Assembly: GCA_035079385.1 (NCBI GenBank)
Contig: JAVHKY010000027.1
Location: forward strand, 62,001-126,000
Length of the DNA stretch: 64,000 nt
Direction: 5' to 3'
Source: Aspidiotus rigidus
Taxonomy: Eukaryota > Arthropoda > Insecta > Hemiptera > Diaspididae
In this document: positions 21,201-31,500 of the stretch, in pieces
Numbering within the stretch: position 1 is the stretch's first letter
Layout: every line of letters starts with the position of its first letter
Position numbers and translations under genes: made by a program
Notes under the pieces: model-generated
What the model saw: only the letters and a program-made list of their open reading frames with translations
Told to the model about the DNA's origin: nothing
Database searches by the model: none

Positions 21201-22977
21201 GATTTTTTCGTCATATTTCTTCTCTGTATAACCTATAGCTTAAAAATGTCTTGCTAGAATTGGATCAAAATGATCTAGGACGTGTGTAAAGATACTAGGT
21301 TGAAAATCCGCTTTCCAAACCTGATCTAGGCTAGAATTTCAATTCTTTGATTGAGTCAGTAGGCGAGTAGCCTTGAGCTACCTTAGGGACTTGAAAGAAT
21401 TTCTAATTTTGAGTCAATGTACGCGAACCTAGCAATCCACATTCTCATGATCTTTGATTTAGGGCTGGAGACCCTGGAACTTTCTGATTTTTTTTCACCC
21501 AGAACACGATTTTTATATCTAATATTCTTGGATTACTTATATTAAACCTATTGGTTGTATCTTACTCATCTCAAAAAAACTTCAGCAAGATTACTGTGAA
21601 TGGTCACAATACCATCATACTTTTGCTGATCTTAGCATCAATATTTTTTGTGCATTTAGCTGCTCATTGTTTCTACGATGAGCGCTTGAGAAGAGCCATG
21701 AACGATACTACAGAATACGAAATCGCTTTGGGTAAATTCACCAGGGACTATAAAGTACAAGATCCTTATCAGAAGATACATCAAGTGAGTCTTTGGAAGT
21801 GCTATGCATGTACACAAAAATATATTTAAATATAAGATTGATTACAACTCTTCTAGGTTAAAGAATTCATTTTCGGTCCAAGAAGTTACAATCCAACTTT
21901 AACCGGTACTTATGGGTCGGATATAATTTTGATAATATTAACAGAGCCAACGACCTTCAATCAGTACATTCGTTCAGTGTGTTTAGACTGGAATGGCTCT
22001 ATTTTCGGTTCCTCATCTAATAATGAAATAATTAATGTTGGCCGAGTAAGTTATTTGAAATTAAGAACATTAGGAAAAGAGGTTGTCACATCCCGCCACT
22101 TCTTCAATATGTAGTGATTTAGAGCAGAAGTCAACATTCTTATAAATTCCCTCCCCCTCCCCTTCGTACATATGAATAGCTCTTGTTACACCACTGGTAA
22201 AAAGAAATAACGCAATATGGGAATTCGTAGTTCCTCAAGATTATAAAGTAATTCTCTTCCGTAATGGTTGTAAGACGGAACGCTCAATTCCCCCCGATTT
22301 CCAGTGCGTAGGCTACTTATGCCATGTCTTCCGATACAAGGAATGGGAATTATAGGCCATAGGTGCGTAGTGGAGGGTCCTTCACACTCATGGCTTTGGG
22401 GTAGTGAATTGAGTCAAACAAGATTGTAGTACAAATGATATATAAAACTGTCGACTCCGAACATCTCGAACTTCTCGTTTTCTTTCTATCAGAAAGCTCA
22501 ACATCAGTTATAACGCTGCTCTACATGAGTTTATTCGCCTAGAGAAGAGTAATTTATTTGATTTGTAGGTTGTTGGTTGGGGAGGAACATCCAAAGATGA
22601 TGCCATCTTCTCGTACGGTAGTCAATATTTATTGAAGGCTGAATTACCCTACATTAGTCAAAAAGACTGCGTGGGGAAACTACTCCATTTAACAAACGAT
22701 AATTTTTGCGGAGGCGCCCAAAACGGTACGTCCCGGATGATATGGAATTTTTTATTTACACTTACATATATAGTAATTTTTAAAATCTTTTTGTTCTATA
22801 TTCATCGTAGGACCAGCACTAAGAAAAGGAGATAGTGGCGGAGGTTTCGTTTTTAAATTTAAAAATAAGTATTACCTACGCGGTATAGTCAGCACAAGAG
22901 ATAAGAATTCTAATTCTTCTATCAGCGCTTTCACAGATGTAGGATTGTATGTGTCGTGGATCAAAAATTACCTATGA
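15250..22977 (+). CDS. Secreted modular serine protease with duplicated beta/gamma-crystallin-like N-terminal units
   Basis: Exons: 15250-15310, 16087-17187, 19031-20068, 20156-20344, 21660-21784, 21857-22045, 22569-22725, 22811-22977. All junctions are GT-AG and phases match (1,1,1,1,0,0,1), giving 1008 residues. Exon 1 encodes a signal peptide. Exons 2 and 3 are homologous. Each encodes two cysteine-containing beta/gamma-crystallin-like motifs (CVTLYTQAGCQG; CYVLYDSDACSG) followed by a helical segment. Exons 4-8 encode a trypsin-fold domain. Its features are PLISDG as the likely activation site, ICGASLIS, AAHC (catalytic H799), SDIILIIL (D860), RSVCLDW, VVGWGG and GDSGGG (S962). The pattern of the catalytic half resembles modSP/Factor C-like proteases, the apical enzymes of insect Toll and prophenoloxidase cascades. 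The usual LDLa/CCP modules are absent. The Cys191-Cys220 pair is lost and position 189 is Ala, so trypsin-like specificity is unlikely. Specificity and pathway are inferred. Confidence 0.85.
16087..17187 (+). repeat. Duplicated module exon, copy 1 (367 codons, phase 1-1)
   Basis: Encodes residues 21-387 of the protease model. It shares the whole layout of 19031-20068: cysteine-spaced beta/gamma-crystallin-like motifs, a CPKFLYG/CPDFIVAG hinge, a YKFWMYFLS/YNFWLLFFS helix, ISWDFL, and QRNILRAL/QRNIIRAL. Both exons begin with two bases of a split codon and end after one, so either can be included, skipped or exchanged without a frameshift. Confidence 0.85.
17757..18669. mobile_element. Long-inverted-repeat element, copy B (in a protease intron)
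   Basis: The left arm (from ctggccgggtaagag at 17757) and the right arm (ending ccggctag near 18669) are reverse complements. They carry the same words as copy A: caaaatgttccaaat, ttgaaatgtt, cgtgcatc and tttccctagttt...gcaataac. It is about 0.9 kb with no coding capacity, sitting between the two duplicated protease exons. It is a second, internally reduced member of the same family. Confidence 0.7.
19031..20068 (+). repeat. Duplicated module exon, copy 2 (346 codons, phase 1-1)
   Basis: Homologue of 16087-17187, encoding residues 388-733. The acceptor is ccaaaag|CTAGA and the donor GAC G|GTACGT. The two copies are clearly diverged at amino-acid level, so the duplication is not recent. No separate signal-peptide exon in phase precedes it, which favours one gene with both exons over two genes. 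Confidence 0.85.
20345..21659 (+). other. Protease intron 4 with dispersed repeat sequence
   Basis: This 1.3-kb intron contains CTAG-rich sequence and pieces of a dispersed repeat (around 20560-20760 and 21000-21180). Shared words are ggacctgttcc, ccccttctatc and gctggacggc, also found in the multicopper oxidase introns. No coding sequence is recognised. Confidence 0.5.
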
Positions 22978-24193
22978 AGTACTTGGAATGTATACAGGCA
23001 CACTACATTAAATGAAGGTAAAAAGAATATATGTTTCATATCTTTTCTGAACCCTCCTCTAATTTTTAAAGCGTCTGGGCGTCCGAGTGTTCGTACAACC
23101 ATAACCTTGGGACTTCGAAAATTTCCACCGTCGTGGTTTATATCTCAGCTCTATCACTAATTCCTGGCTAGGCACATACTAGACCTTCATACGTACAATA
23201 CATTAAACTTGGAGTAGGCTAAGAATGGCCGGGCAAAGTAGTAAGTCTAACATACCATACTCATATTGGACTATGAAAGGCTCCAAGTTAGTTTAAAAGT
23301 AGAAAGAAACAGCCTATACTAGATAATAGTAGCCGAGCTTGAATGGGGTTCTACTAACTTCGAACTAGGCTTCTAGTGAGCCTATTCTAGCTTGAGCTAG
23401 TCAGCCCAACATAAATTATACTAGACCTACACTAGAACACCGTAAGTATACTAGGCTACGTGTACTACTCTTTCTCCTTGTTCTAGGTTGATACTAAGCT
23501 TTTACTAGAGCATTATAAACTGAGTATACTAGACTTAAACTACGTTAAGGTCCCTCTCCTTGTATACTATCATTGTATACAAGCAATACACTAGACTCCA
23601 TTAGGCTAAGAATGGAAGCGATCCATATCAGGCTAACTGGCTTATCTTTCTCCTGGGGCCTAACGTGCAGTTTCCTAGCCTCCATCATACGTCCGTACGA
23701 CTGTGACTGTAGGCCATCGCAAGTACACTGGGCTGAGCTAGTATGTACTGTTTGTACGGCTCTGACCTCTCATTGTACTTATATTAGTTTTATAATTAGC
23801 TTTTTGCTAGGCTTCTATTAGACTTGAACTAGGCCAATAATGAGAGCCACTCAAACTAACAAGGCTCATATAGTTCCTGAGGGGAAGTTAGTCGAATATA
23901 CAGTGTACTAAACTCCTCAGGCCAAGAAGTCTAGACTTATATACTAGGCTCCTTTATCAATAATAACCTCTCCTGTTGTAAGAGTCAAATTGGTTTAGGT
24001 ATTGAGAATTCAAGCAAGCCTAGACCCTAGTCTAAAGCTAATATGAAGAAGGCCTAGACCTACTATAAAACCTGTTTTAAATAGAAGTTGTGAAGTCATC
24101 TACTGGAACACTGAGACACAAATCAAACGAAGTATTGAAATACGCCCATCTCTACTATCAGGTCAAACAATTCAAAAAGACAACATCGCTATG

Positions 24194-24545
24194 GACTGAG
24201 TTTTTTGTGATAACAAAATATCGATAAATACCTTCGATATTTCCAAGCGCAATTTCACTCCCATAAGAAATATACGGGGAGCAAAGATCAGTATGAAATT
24301 AAACAAACATTAAAAAGGATTGAGGGCAAAAAAGTTTATTTTTATAATGTGTGAGGTAATCAGCTTCCAAAATTGAACTTTTAACCCCTCAATTCTTTCT
24401 CAATTTTAATTAATACCATATGATCGGTTTGCTTCCTATGTTTGTTTTCTTATGGGGAGCAAATTTGCGATTGGAAATATTTTGGGTACTTTTGCTACTG
24501 TAATCACACTGTAATCGATATTTTGTTATCACGAAAAACTCAGTC
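24194..24545. mobile_element. Foldback/MITE-like imperfect palindrome
   Basis: The outer arms gactgagttttttgtgata (24194) and tatcacgaaaaactcagtc (to 24545) are reverse complements. Pairing continues inward through aaaatatcgat, atttccaa.cgcaa and cccataagaaa. The whole ~350 bp folds back on itself and has no coding capacity. Confidence 0.6.
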
Positions 24546-24865
24546 TATTGTAGACATTCTCGTGTGTGTGCGAAAAGGTGTTACAGTAGCGCACTTTGTC
24601 CCCTGTCTGACTTTTTACCTTAAAATTACTATAACTTGGGCTGTAGCGAACCAATTTCATCGAGACTAGGCTTAAAAAATTGGAAATTGTTTGCTCTTCA
24701 TAGTACTTTCTCTTCACTCTTTTGTGGGACCCACTGCATCTGTCAAACAGATGATTTTCCGAAGTTTTTGTGTTTTTTCTGTAAGACTGTACATGTAACT
24801 CGACAAACGACGGTAATCAGCTGTTGGTTGCGTTGCCATGTTACGTTGTTTGGTCTGATAGTATA

Positions 24866-25052
24866 AGGAGCTCGAGAGCAGGTAAAATTGACATCCATTT
24901 TGTTTTCTAAATGAATCTTACATCCCTTTGATTAACATGTTTGTTCATTAAGAAACAAGATGGATGTCCCATTGTACCTGTGCTTGAACCCTGTAAGGTA
25001 AGTTCACTTAAAAAACAAGATGGATGCCCATTTTACCTGCTCTCGAGCTCCT
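24866..25052. repeat. Short inverted repeat with ~50-bp arms
   Basis: The arm at 24866 (aggagctcgagagcaggtaa) pairs with the arm ending at 25052 and continues through catccattttgtttt. The inner part also carries a direct repeat of aaacaagatggatg (near 24954 and 25015). Probably a small foldback element. Confidence 0.6.
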
Positions 25053-26041
25053 CAGATATTAAAGGTGCCCGTGATAAAAACTTAAAAACGCATGCTAATG
25101 GCAAAGTCATTATATCCCTAACCTGACAAATTTATCACCAAGACGCTATGGCTACGCACAGGTATAATGACCAGGGGATAATGACTACCATTTTGATTCC
25201 TAGAAAACCAGCAAGCGTTGGACAGGGTTGCTTAGCTAAGCCGAAGCTATTAGCCGAGCAATTTTCATCCAAAATTAGCTATAGCCATTGGCTAGCTAAT
25301 GAAATCACATTGGCCATTAGCTTAGCCATTAGCCATTCAAATTGAAATTGCTAACGGCTAATATCTTCTCTTCCCCACACGTCCAGGCATGGCAAACAAA
25401 AGATAAAACAAAAACGGAACTTTATTCAACAAAACAAAAACAAAAAACTAAAAAAGTTGATAACAAAAGCGAAACAGAATCAAAAAATTTTTTGTTTATT
25501 ACGCCTTCCCACACCTCACCCCTCCACATTGAAGTGACCCCCTCACCTACTTTGAGCCGTTAGCGATTCTATTTTGGCCCGAAATTAGCTAGCTATTAGC
25601 TAGCCAAATAGCCGTAATGTGACCGGGTTAACCGTTATAGCTGATATCTGAAGCCAATCAATTTGAAGGGTTAGCTTTTAGCTAAGTTTGTAGACAATAC
25701 GAGTGGCTAAGCAGCTCCCTGAAGCGTTGTCGACAGGGAACCTGTTTTACCAGAGGGCATTTTTTGCAAAGCAGGGTTACAAAAAAGAAAAAATCAAATC
25801 TTTTGTCAGGGTAGAACAAAAAAACGTGTTTTTTCTTAGTTTAAAACTTTTTTTTTTTTTTTTTTGTTGCTTAAAACATAAGTATTGAAAATTGATATTT
25901 TTTATTCAACGTTTAGAACAGTGTTTTAAATATGTTTAAAACGGTATCGAAATCTGAATAATAATAACTTAGATTGTTCGGAGAAAATTAGGGACAATTG
26001 TTTTAAACAGAAAAACGATGACGAACTTTGAAATTTTAATT

Positions 26042-26404
26042 TCAATAGACACTTTGAACGAGGCCATGAGAATGTAACGATGACTCTTCACCCGTCGTCG
26101 CTACACTGTCAATCATTTTCCATTGGAAATAGGTTTTAGGGTACGTCTTCTCCCGGGAAGAACCAATACAAATTTTCACTCCATTACTTATTATTTTATT
26201 CATCGAGTTTTCAATTTCTTGGGAAAAAAATTCAAAAATTGCATTATACAATGTTTCCTCGTAAAATATTATATATTTATACATGAAATACAGAAGAATC
26301 TTTGATGAAATCTCGTCTCCAGGGAAAATATTTGGCGAGATTAACGGTCGACCAATCCAAAACCTAATTCCAATTTCGCGTCCCATTCTTTTTCTTTTCG
26401 CTCC
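26042..26404 (-). CDS. Possible 3'-terminal exon of an unknown protein
   Basis: A minus-strand frame of about 120 codons is open from a good acceptor (catcgtgtttcag|GGAGCG, exon edge 26404) to a stop at 26042-26044. No domain is recognised, composition is unremarkable, and no matching upstream exon was found. It may be a real last exon or chance. Confidence 0.25.
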   Translation of the reverse strand, partial: GAKRKRMGREIGIRFWIGRPLISPNIFPGDEISSKILLYFMYKYIIFYEETLYNAIFEFFSQEIENSMNKIISNGVKICIGSSREKTYPKTYFQWKMIDSVATTGEESSLHSHGLVQSVY

Positions 26405-27273
26405 CTGAAACACGATGAACAAAGTACGTATTGAAGTAAAATAGTTTACTTGTCCATACCTATCTTCGAATTTTTACATAGCTACTTCTAGTGATCAAAC
26501 GGAACTGACGATGAAAAGAATGATTAAATTAACGTATAGGTACACGTCGACTGATTGGAAAAATTTCGGACCATTGCATTCAGTAAAAGATAGGGGGGTC
26601 CAAAATATTTGCGGTACCTAATGCTGTTATCAACTACTGAGTTCAAACGAAATATTTTCCTTGCTTGCTTCCTTTCTCTTACAGAATTCATATATTTCAA
26701 CTTTGGGTCAGCCAATTCGTCCTTCTGTTCGAAGCAAAAGGAAGATTATAACTGAGTCAACGAAAAACGCACGAATTTCTTTTCAGTGGAGGCCTAGGCG
26801 TTCGCAAAAATCACTCCGCTATTGAGGAGTTGATCCACTCCCTGCCGTAAAGACGAGATAATACTGAAGACAGGAATTTCACCAAGGAAATTAATCTTTG
26901 ATTTCGTTTTTCAATACATCCATTGTTCGACATTTTCAAAAGGTGGAACAATCTCGATTTTTGAGCTATATATTAATGTAAACTAGAAGGGCTATGCACT
27001 TTGGTCACTTTCAAAGATAAGAATTTCTCGTCCATCAGATTTATTCCTAAGCCTCACTGTTCCAAACTATAGTTCTAAGGTTGGCATATTTCACAGTTTT
27101 AAGAACCATGGTAAAAACGCTGGAGGATGGGTAAGTTTTTTTTTTTTTTTGAAGGTGACTATAAAAGAACTTGATCTAAGATTTTAAAATATTTCGACGT
27201 GGAAACGGTTGCTGAAGAATGAAGAACACTCGAGAGAACGAGAAAATACAATACTCGTAATTTAATGAGTAAG

Positions 27274-27417
27274 TTACTTTTCCGCAGGACTGGGGGAACA
27301 CCCTTTGTCTTCTGATGGACCTGGAGGACTTTTCTCGTCTTTTTTTTCGCTTTTCGGTGGAGATGAGTATCGCTTCTGTTCATTTCCCTCTCCAGGCGGA
27401 GGATTGGCATCGCTCAT
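27274..27417 (-). CDS. Small proline/lysine/glutamate-rich protein (47 residues)
   Basis: An ATG at 27417 opens a 47-residue frame ending at TAA (27274-27276). It lies six bases after a good acceptor (ttctgttttatcag|gtaactATG), so a non-coding upstream exon is likely. The product is hydrophilic and low-complexity (GEGNEQKRYSSPPKSEKKDE; a later CSPSPAEK tail), with one cysteine and no signal peptide or membrane segment. An overlapping longer frame (27159-27410) in another phase looks less protein-like. Function unknown. Confidence 0.4.
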   Translation of the reverse strand: MSDANPPPGEGNEQKRYSSPPKSEKKDEKSPPGPSEDKGCSPSPAEK

Positions 27418-28547
27418 AGTTACCTGATAAAACAGAATAGATACCTAATTATAGACCTGTTTATTTTTTCTACCAATATGATGATTTTTAACTAAGTATG
27501 AATACAAAAAAGAAAAAAAAAAAAAAAAAAAAAAAAGGGATAAAAGTTAATCAACAGCGATATGACAGATAAGGAAAACGATAAAACAAACCTGGAGTAT
27601 AAGAACAATTAAAACAAAACAACACATCATCCTGTACGACAGCATCCTGTAAATCTAATGAAAATCCACCTCTGAAGAAAAATGCCTAGAAGACAAAATA
27701 ATTTTCAAAATGGTTACCTCAACTGACGTATTCGAGAAAAATATGTCGTTACCTACTGTCTTAGTCTCCAACTGTCATACTTATGCACACATTTAGAATG
27801 ATTTATTTTATACGTGGCATGTGTATATCTGTTTTTAACAGGTGAAATTGTGGAAAATTGAAAATAAAATTGTATTTTTGAACGATAATGCGTAGGTACT
27901 TTCATATTGACGGGGCAATTCGTATAAAAAGAATTTCGTACGTCTACTCAGAGTGTAAGCCTATAACATTTTTTCTTTGCGACCTCGATCATTGATGTAT
28001 TTAAAAATAGGATACTGGTACTACCATATGACAGTGACTGTTAGGTACTCAATAACGTACTACTTTTCTATTGATTTGAAATAACGTAATTATCTTACCT
28101 ACTCTCTAACTTTCAATACTCAGATCTGATATTGTACGAGACGACGAAATTGTATGTACAACTAGCACCCTGTAACCAGATCCGTTGAAAAGAGTTTTAG
28201 ATCAAGTGAATACTGAGAAGAACATAAGATATTACACTTCTCTTCCAAGTTTCTTGCGATAAACAGAATTCTTTACTGTCGATAGGTGGTCGAAATAAAT
28301 TTCAATAAATCATATATTCAAAAACGATATAAAATATGAGATAAAAAAATCATCACAGATATAAATTTCCAATTGATTAAAAACATAACAAATTACAAAT
28401 ATAGTAAAGAAAGTTTAGATAGATAATGGTAAATTCATATCAGTAATTCGTTTCTTAAACTATTGGTAGGATTAAAAATCAATTTTCAAATCCTTTGCTG
28501 ATTACAGCAATGAACACAACGGTGCCAGACAATATGAGCTGCGAGTA
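27418..28547. other. Intergenic, no gene seen
   Basis: It contains an A-rich tract near 27513-27536 and AT-rich sequence. Presumably it holds the 3' UTR of the ZFYVE26 gene at its right end and the 5' UTR intron of the small gene on its left. Confidence 0.5.
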
Positions 28548-31500
28548 TCACATCTGCGACCTCATCGCTTGTATTTTAATTAAACAAAGTCTCTCCAATG
28601 CCGCCTTATTTAGTCTTCTTGCTTCGGTCAAAACTCTCTCGAACATTTCTAATTGTTTCAGTTTCCCAGCCAATACGAAGGCGGATTTCAGATGAGCGCA
28701 CTCGATCAACATATCGAACTATAAAAAAATCGTCGAATAAATCGTAAGACAAGTTTTCTCACTAGAGCAGCGCTTCTCACCCTGTTTGAAAAGAAATTTC
28801 GACGAGGATTCCTCGAAGATAATACGGTATTGTCGAATTTCGAAAAAATTATAAGATGTTCAAAAATTTGGATTTAAAAAAATTTCTCAGGCTTCGCAGA
28901 GCCACAGATTGGGAAGCGCTGCACTGGAGCAAGAATCACTAAGCGCTTACTTTCAAGAAATCGTCTGAAATGCAGTTAACGAATTGGTCGGGTTTTTGAG
29001 GTTTTGCTAGGATTATTTCTTTGCATATCGCGTTTATTATCGTCGACCTATCTTCACCCTCACGTAGATTCTCTTCTACGTACTTAATCAACGTTGTTAG
29101 AGCGCCCTCTCTACCGGTTCCCATCAAGTTGAGCGCTACTGCCTTGTATACAGCTTGTGTGTCCATGGAATATGCGTGAATGATACTAAAAAAAATTTTT
29201 TCAATTAGAAAGATTCACAAAGCTTTCTTTAAACATGTTTCATGTCTCCGGATCTACCCTACTTTCTGTCGAGGCGTCAATGCCACCATGATTTTGGGAC
29301 TTGGGATTATTCAACCTCAGCGATATAGGCCTATTATTACTGTACACTAGGATACAAGTCAAGTTACCCCAACCTCTCTATGAGCGTAAGCTAGCTACAT
29401 TCGTATTTCCGCAAGGGATGAGGAAAATTTCTACCTTTAAGGTGTAACTCGACCTAGATATACTTGGAGGGCGTAAAACCTAACATAGCCCCAGCTTCCC
29501 CCAATGAACGTAATGAAGGATCCTGATATCATGCCTCACGGACGAGGAGGACCTGGGGACGGGCATACAAAAAAAAATTCAACAACAAAGATGAGTTTTA
29601 GGTGATAGAGACATGAAACATATAAGCTTCATTTCTCACTAAATGTTTATTTTTTTTTACTTGATTGATAGTTGGAAAGCTTCTTTCAAATCGTCAGTGG
29701 CATCAAATATCAACACAATCACATCTAACCATTCTTTGTCCGCTCCAAATAACGTCGGCACAACGTCAAATTGACGCGCGGCGCACGCGACATCTTTACA
29801 AACAGCGTCAGTAACCTCCAATTGTAAATTTACCGTCTTTGCATATTTTTCTATTCTTCGAGGATCGATGATTTGCTCCAACTTGGTATCTACGAGAAAT
29901 TTTTCTTCAGAATTGGAAACGATTTTTTTTTTATTTACCAAAATACATACTTTCTTTCGAGGTAATACGAGACGTAGCCATTTCAAAATGCGAGATTGCC
30001 GTCAACAAATAATGCTTATTCTTCTCCAAATCCGCGTAACTTTTCGCCTGCATTTTATAGAACATGGTACACGACAAGGCCGCTCGATAAAAGTCTTTTA
30101 GCCACAGCTGTGTTTCGTACAGCGCTTCGAAATATTTATTTCCGCTGCAGAAAACGCAAATTTCATGCGCGTAATCCTTAAAATTTAAACGATTTCACAA
30201 ATTTTAGCAACTTTGCGAACACCAACAACTATAAATAATTACTAAAAACTAACCTTCCAACCGACTAGAGTGAGATCAACATTTTCCATATATTTCAGTA
30301 TCTTTGTCTGCTGGTTATTTTCCAAGTGCGGAATATAAATTTTTTTAACGAACTTTTTCGGCGATATTTTCTTCGCAAACGTCGTCTGCACCGCTTCAAA
30401 CGTGCGTTCGTTTTCGACGAAAAAATCAAATAATTGATCGCCACTACCATACGTTTTCAGATAATACAAGCATTCTTCAAATAATTTTTCCGGAAATAGA
30501 GCCGTTTTCTTCGGATTAGCTGAGAAAAATTTGGCTAGACCTTTTGGCACATCCTTATCCTGCAATAGATCAATGTTGTAAAGAATGATTTAAAAACGTT
30601 TTCAAAATAAGAAATACAAATTGACATCTTACCACACTGGAATGCAGAACTTCGAGAACACCATTCAACATGTTTACGTTCTTTTTTAAATTACTACGCA
30701 AGAACTTGTCTCTAGCTGACGGCCAATCTCCCGATTTAAGGTCGTGCATTGCCCACAAGTACCAAATGCTTTCGCATTCTAGACCATTCTTGGTTGAGAT
30801 CTGTGCACACAAAGGTAAAATGGTGCCTATCTTAGAACTTTTCAAACACTACCTATTTCAAGTGATTAATATTATTTTACATTACCTCAAGAGCCAGCTC
30901 CCAATTCTGTTGCTCCAATAAAGTATTCCTTATTAGTTTCCAGTCCTTGACATCTCTAATTGGTTTATTCGGTTGAGGAGGGGCGAATTTCGATTTTGCC
31001 ATTTGATTTAACATAACCGATTCATTAGTAAGTTCTTCACACTGTCTAGCACCATGCATATCTCCCAGATGAGCGTAATACACTTTCGCCGCTAACAATA
31101 GTGACCTAAAATTGATAGTTGTTCAATAACACTACCAACGTGAACTAACTAATTATGTGTCAAACGTTTGGTTACACTGTATAAAGAAGAATCTAAAAGT
31201 ATATTTTGTTTTAAATCGCAACAAAAATTATAGTGGTTTTGCATGTAATTTCATTCCTAAAAATATCACAAACTTTCATAATGCGATACGATACCGTAAA
31301 TTATAATAACGTTATTACCTAAATTGTAAAAACGAAAACGTTTCATTCAACCAAAGGCCTAAAATTAAAAAGAGAAAAAGCAAGTGCATGTACCTTACGA
31401 TGTGAGTTACTTCGGGATAATCGAAATTCGCTGGACACACTAATCGTTGTCGTAGTATTTTTAACATGACTTTTGCATTCGCTAATAAAAATCTGTTCAC

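Larger units (their letters stand above)
22978..26041. other. Repeat-rich intergenic region
   Basis: No gene is supported. About 23150-24070 is dense in CTAG/TAGGCT words. About 23985-24100 (gaattcaagcaagcctag...) recurs at about 59970-60090. Two foldback structures follow (24194-24545 and 24866-25052). Between 25200 and 25700 the sequence is rich in TAGC/GCTA words. Short open frames here lack splice context or motifs. Confidence 0.6.

Noticed and set aside
25200..25700. TAGC/GCTA-rich stretch considered as an origin or regulatory array
   Set aside because: Irregular spacing and no matching known element; low-complexity repeat is the simpler reading.
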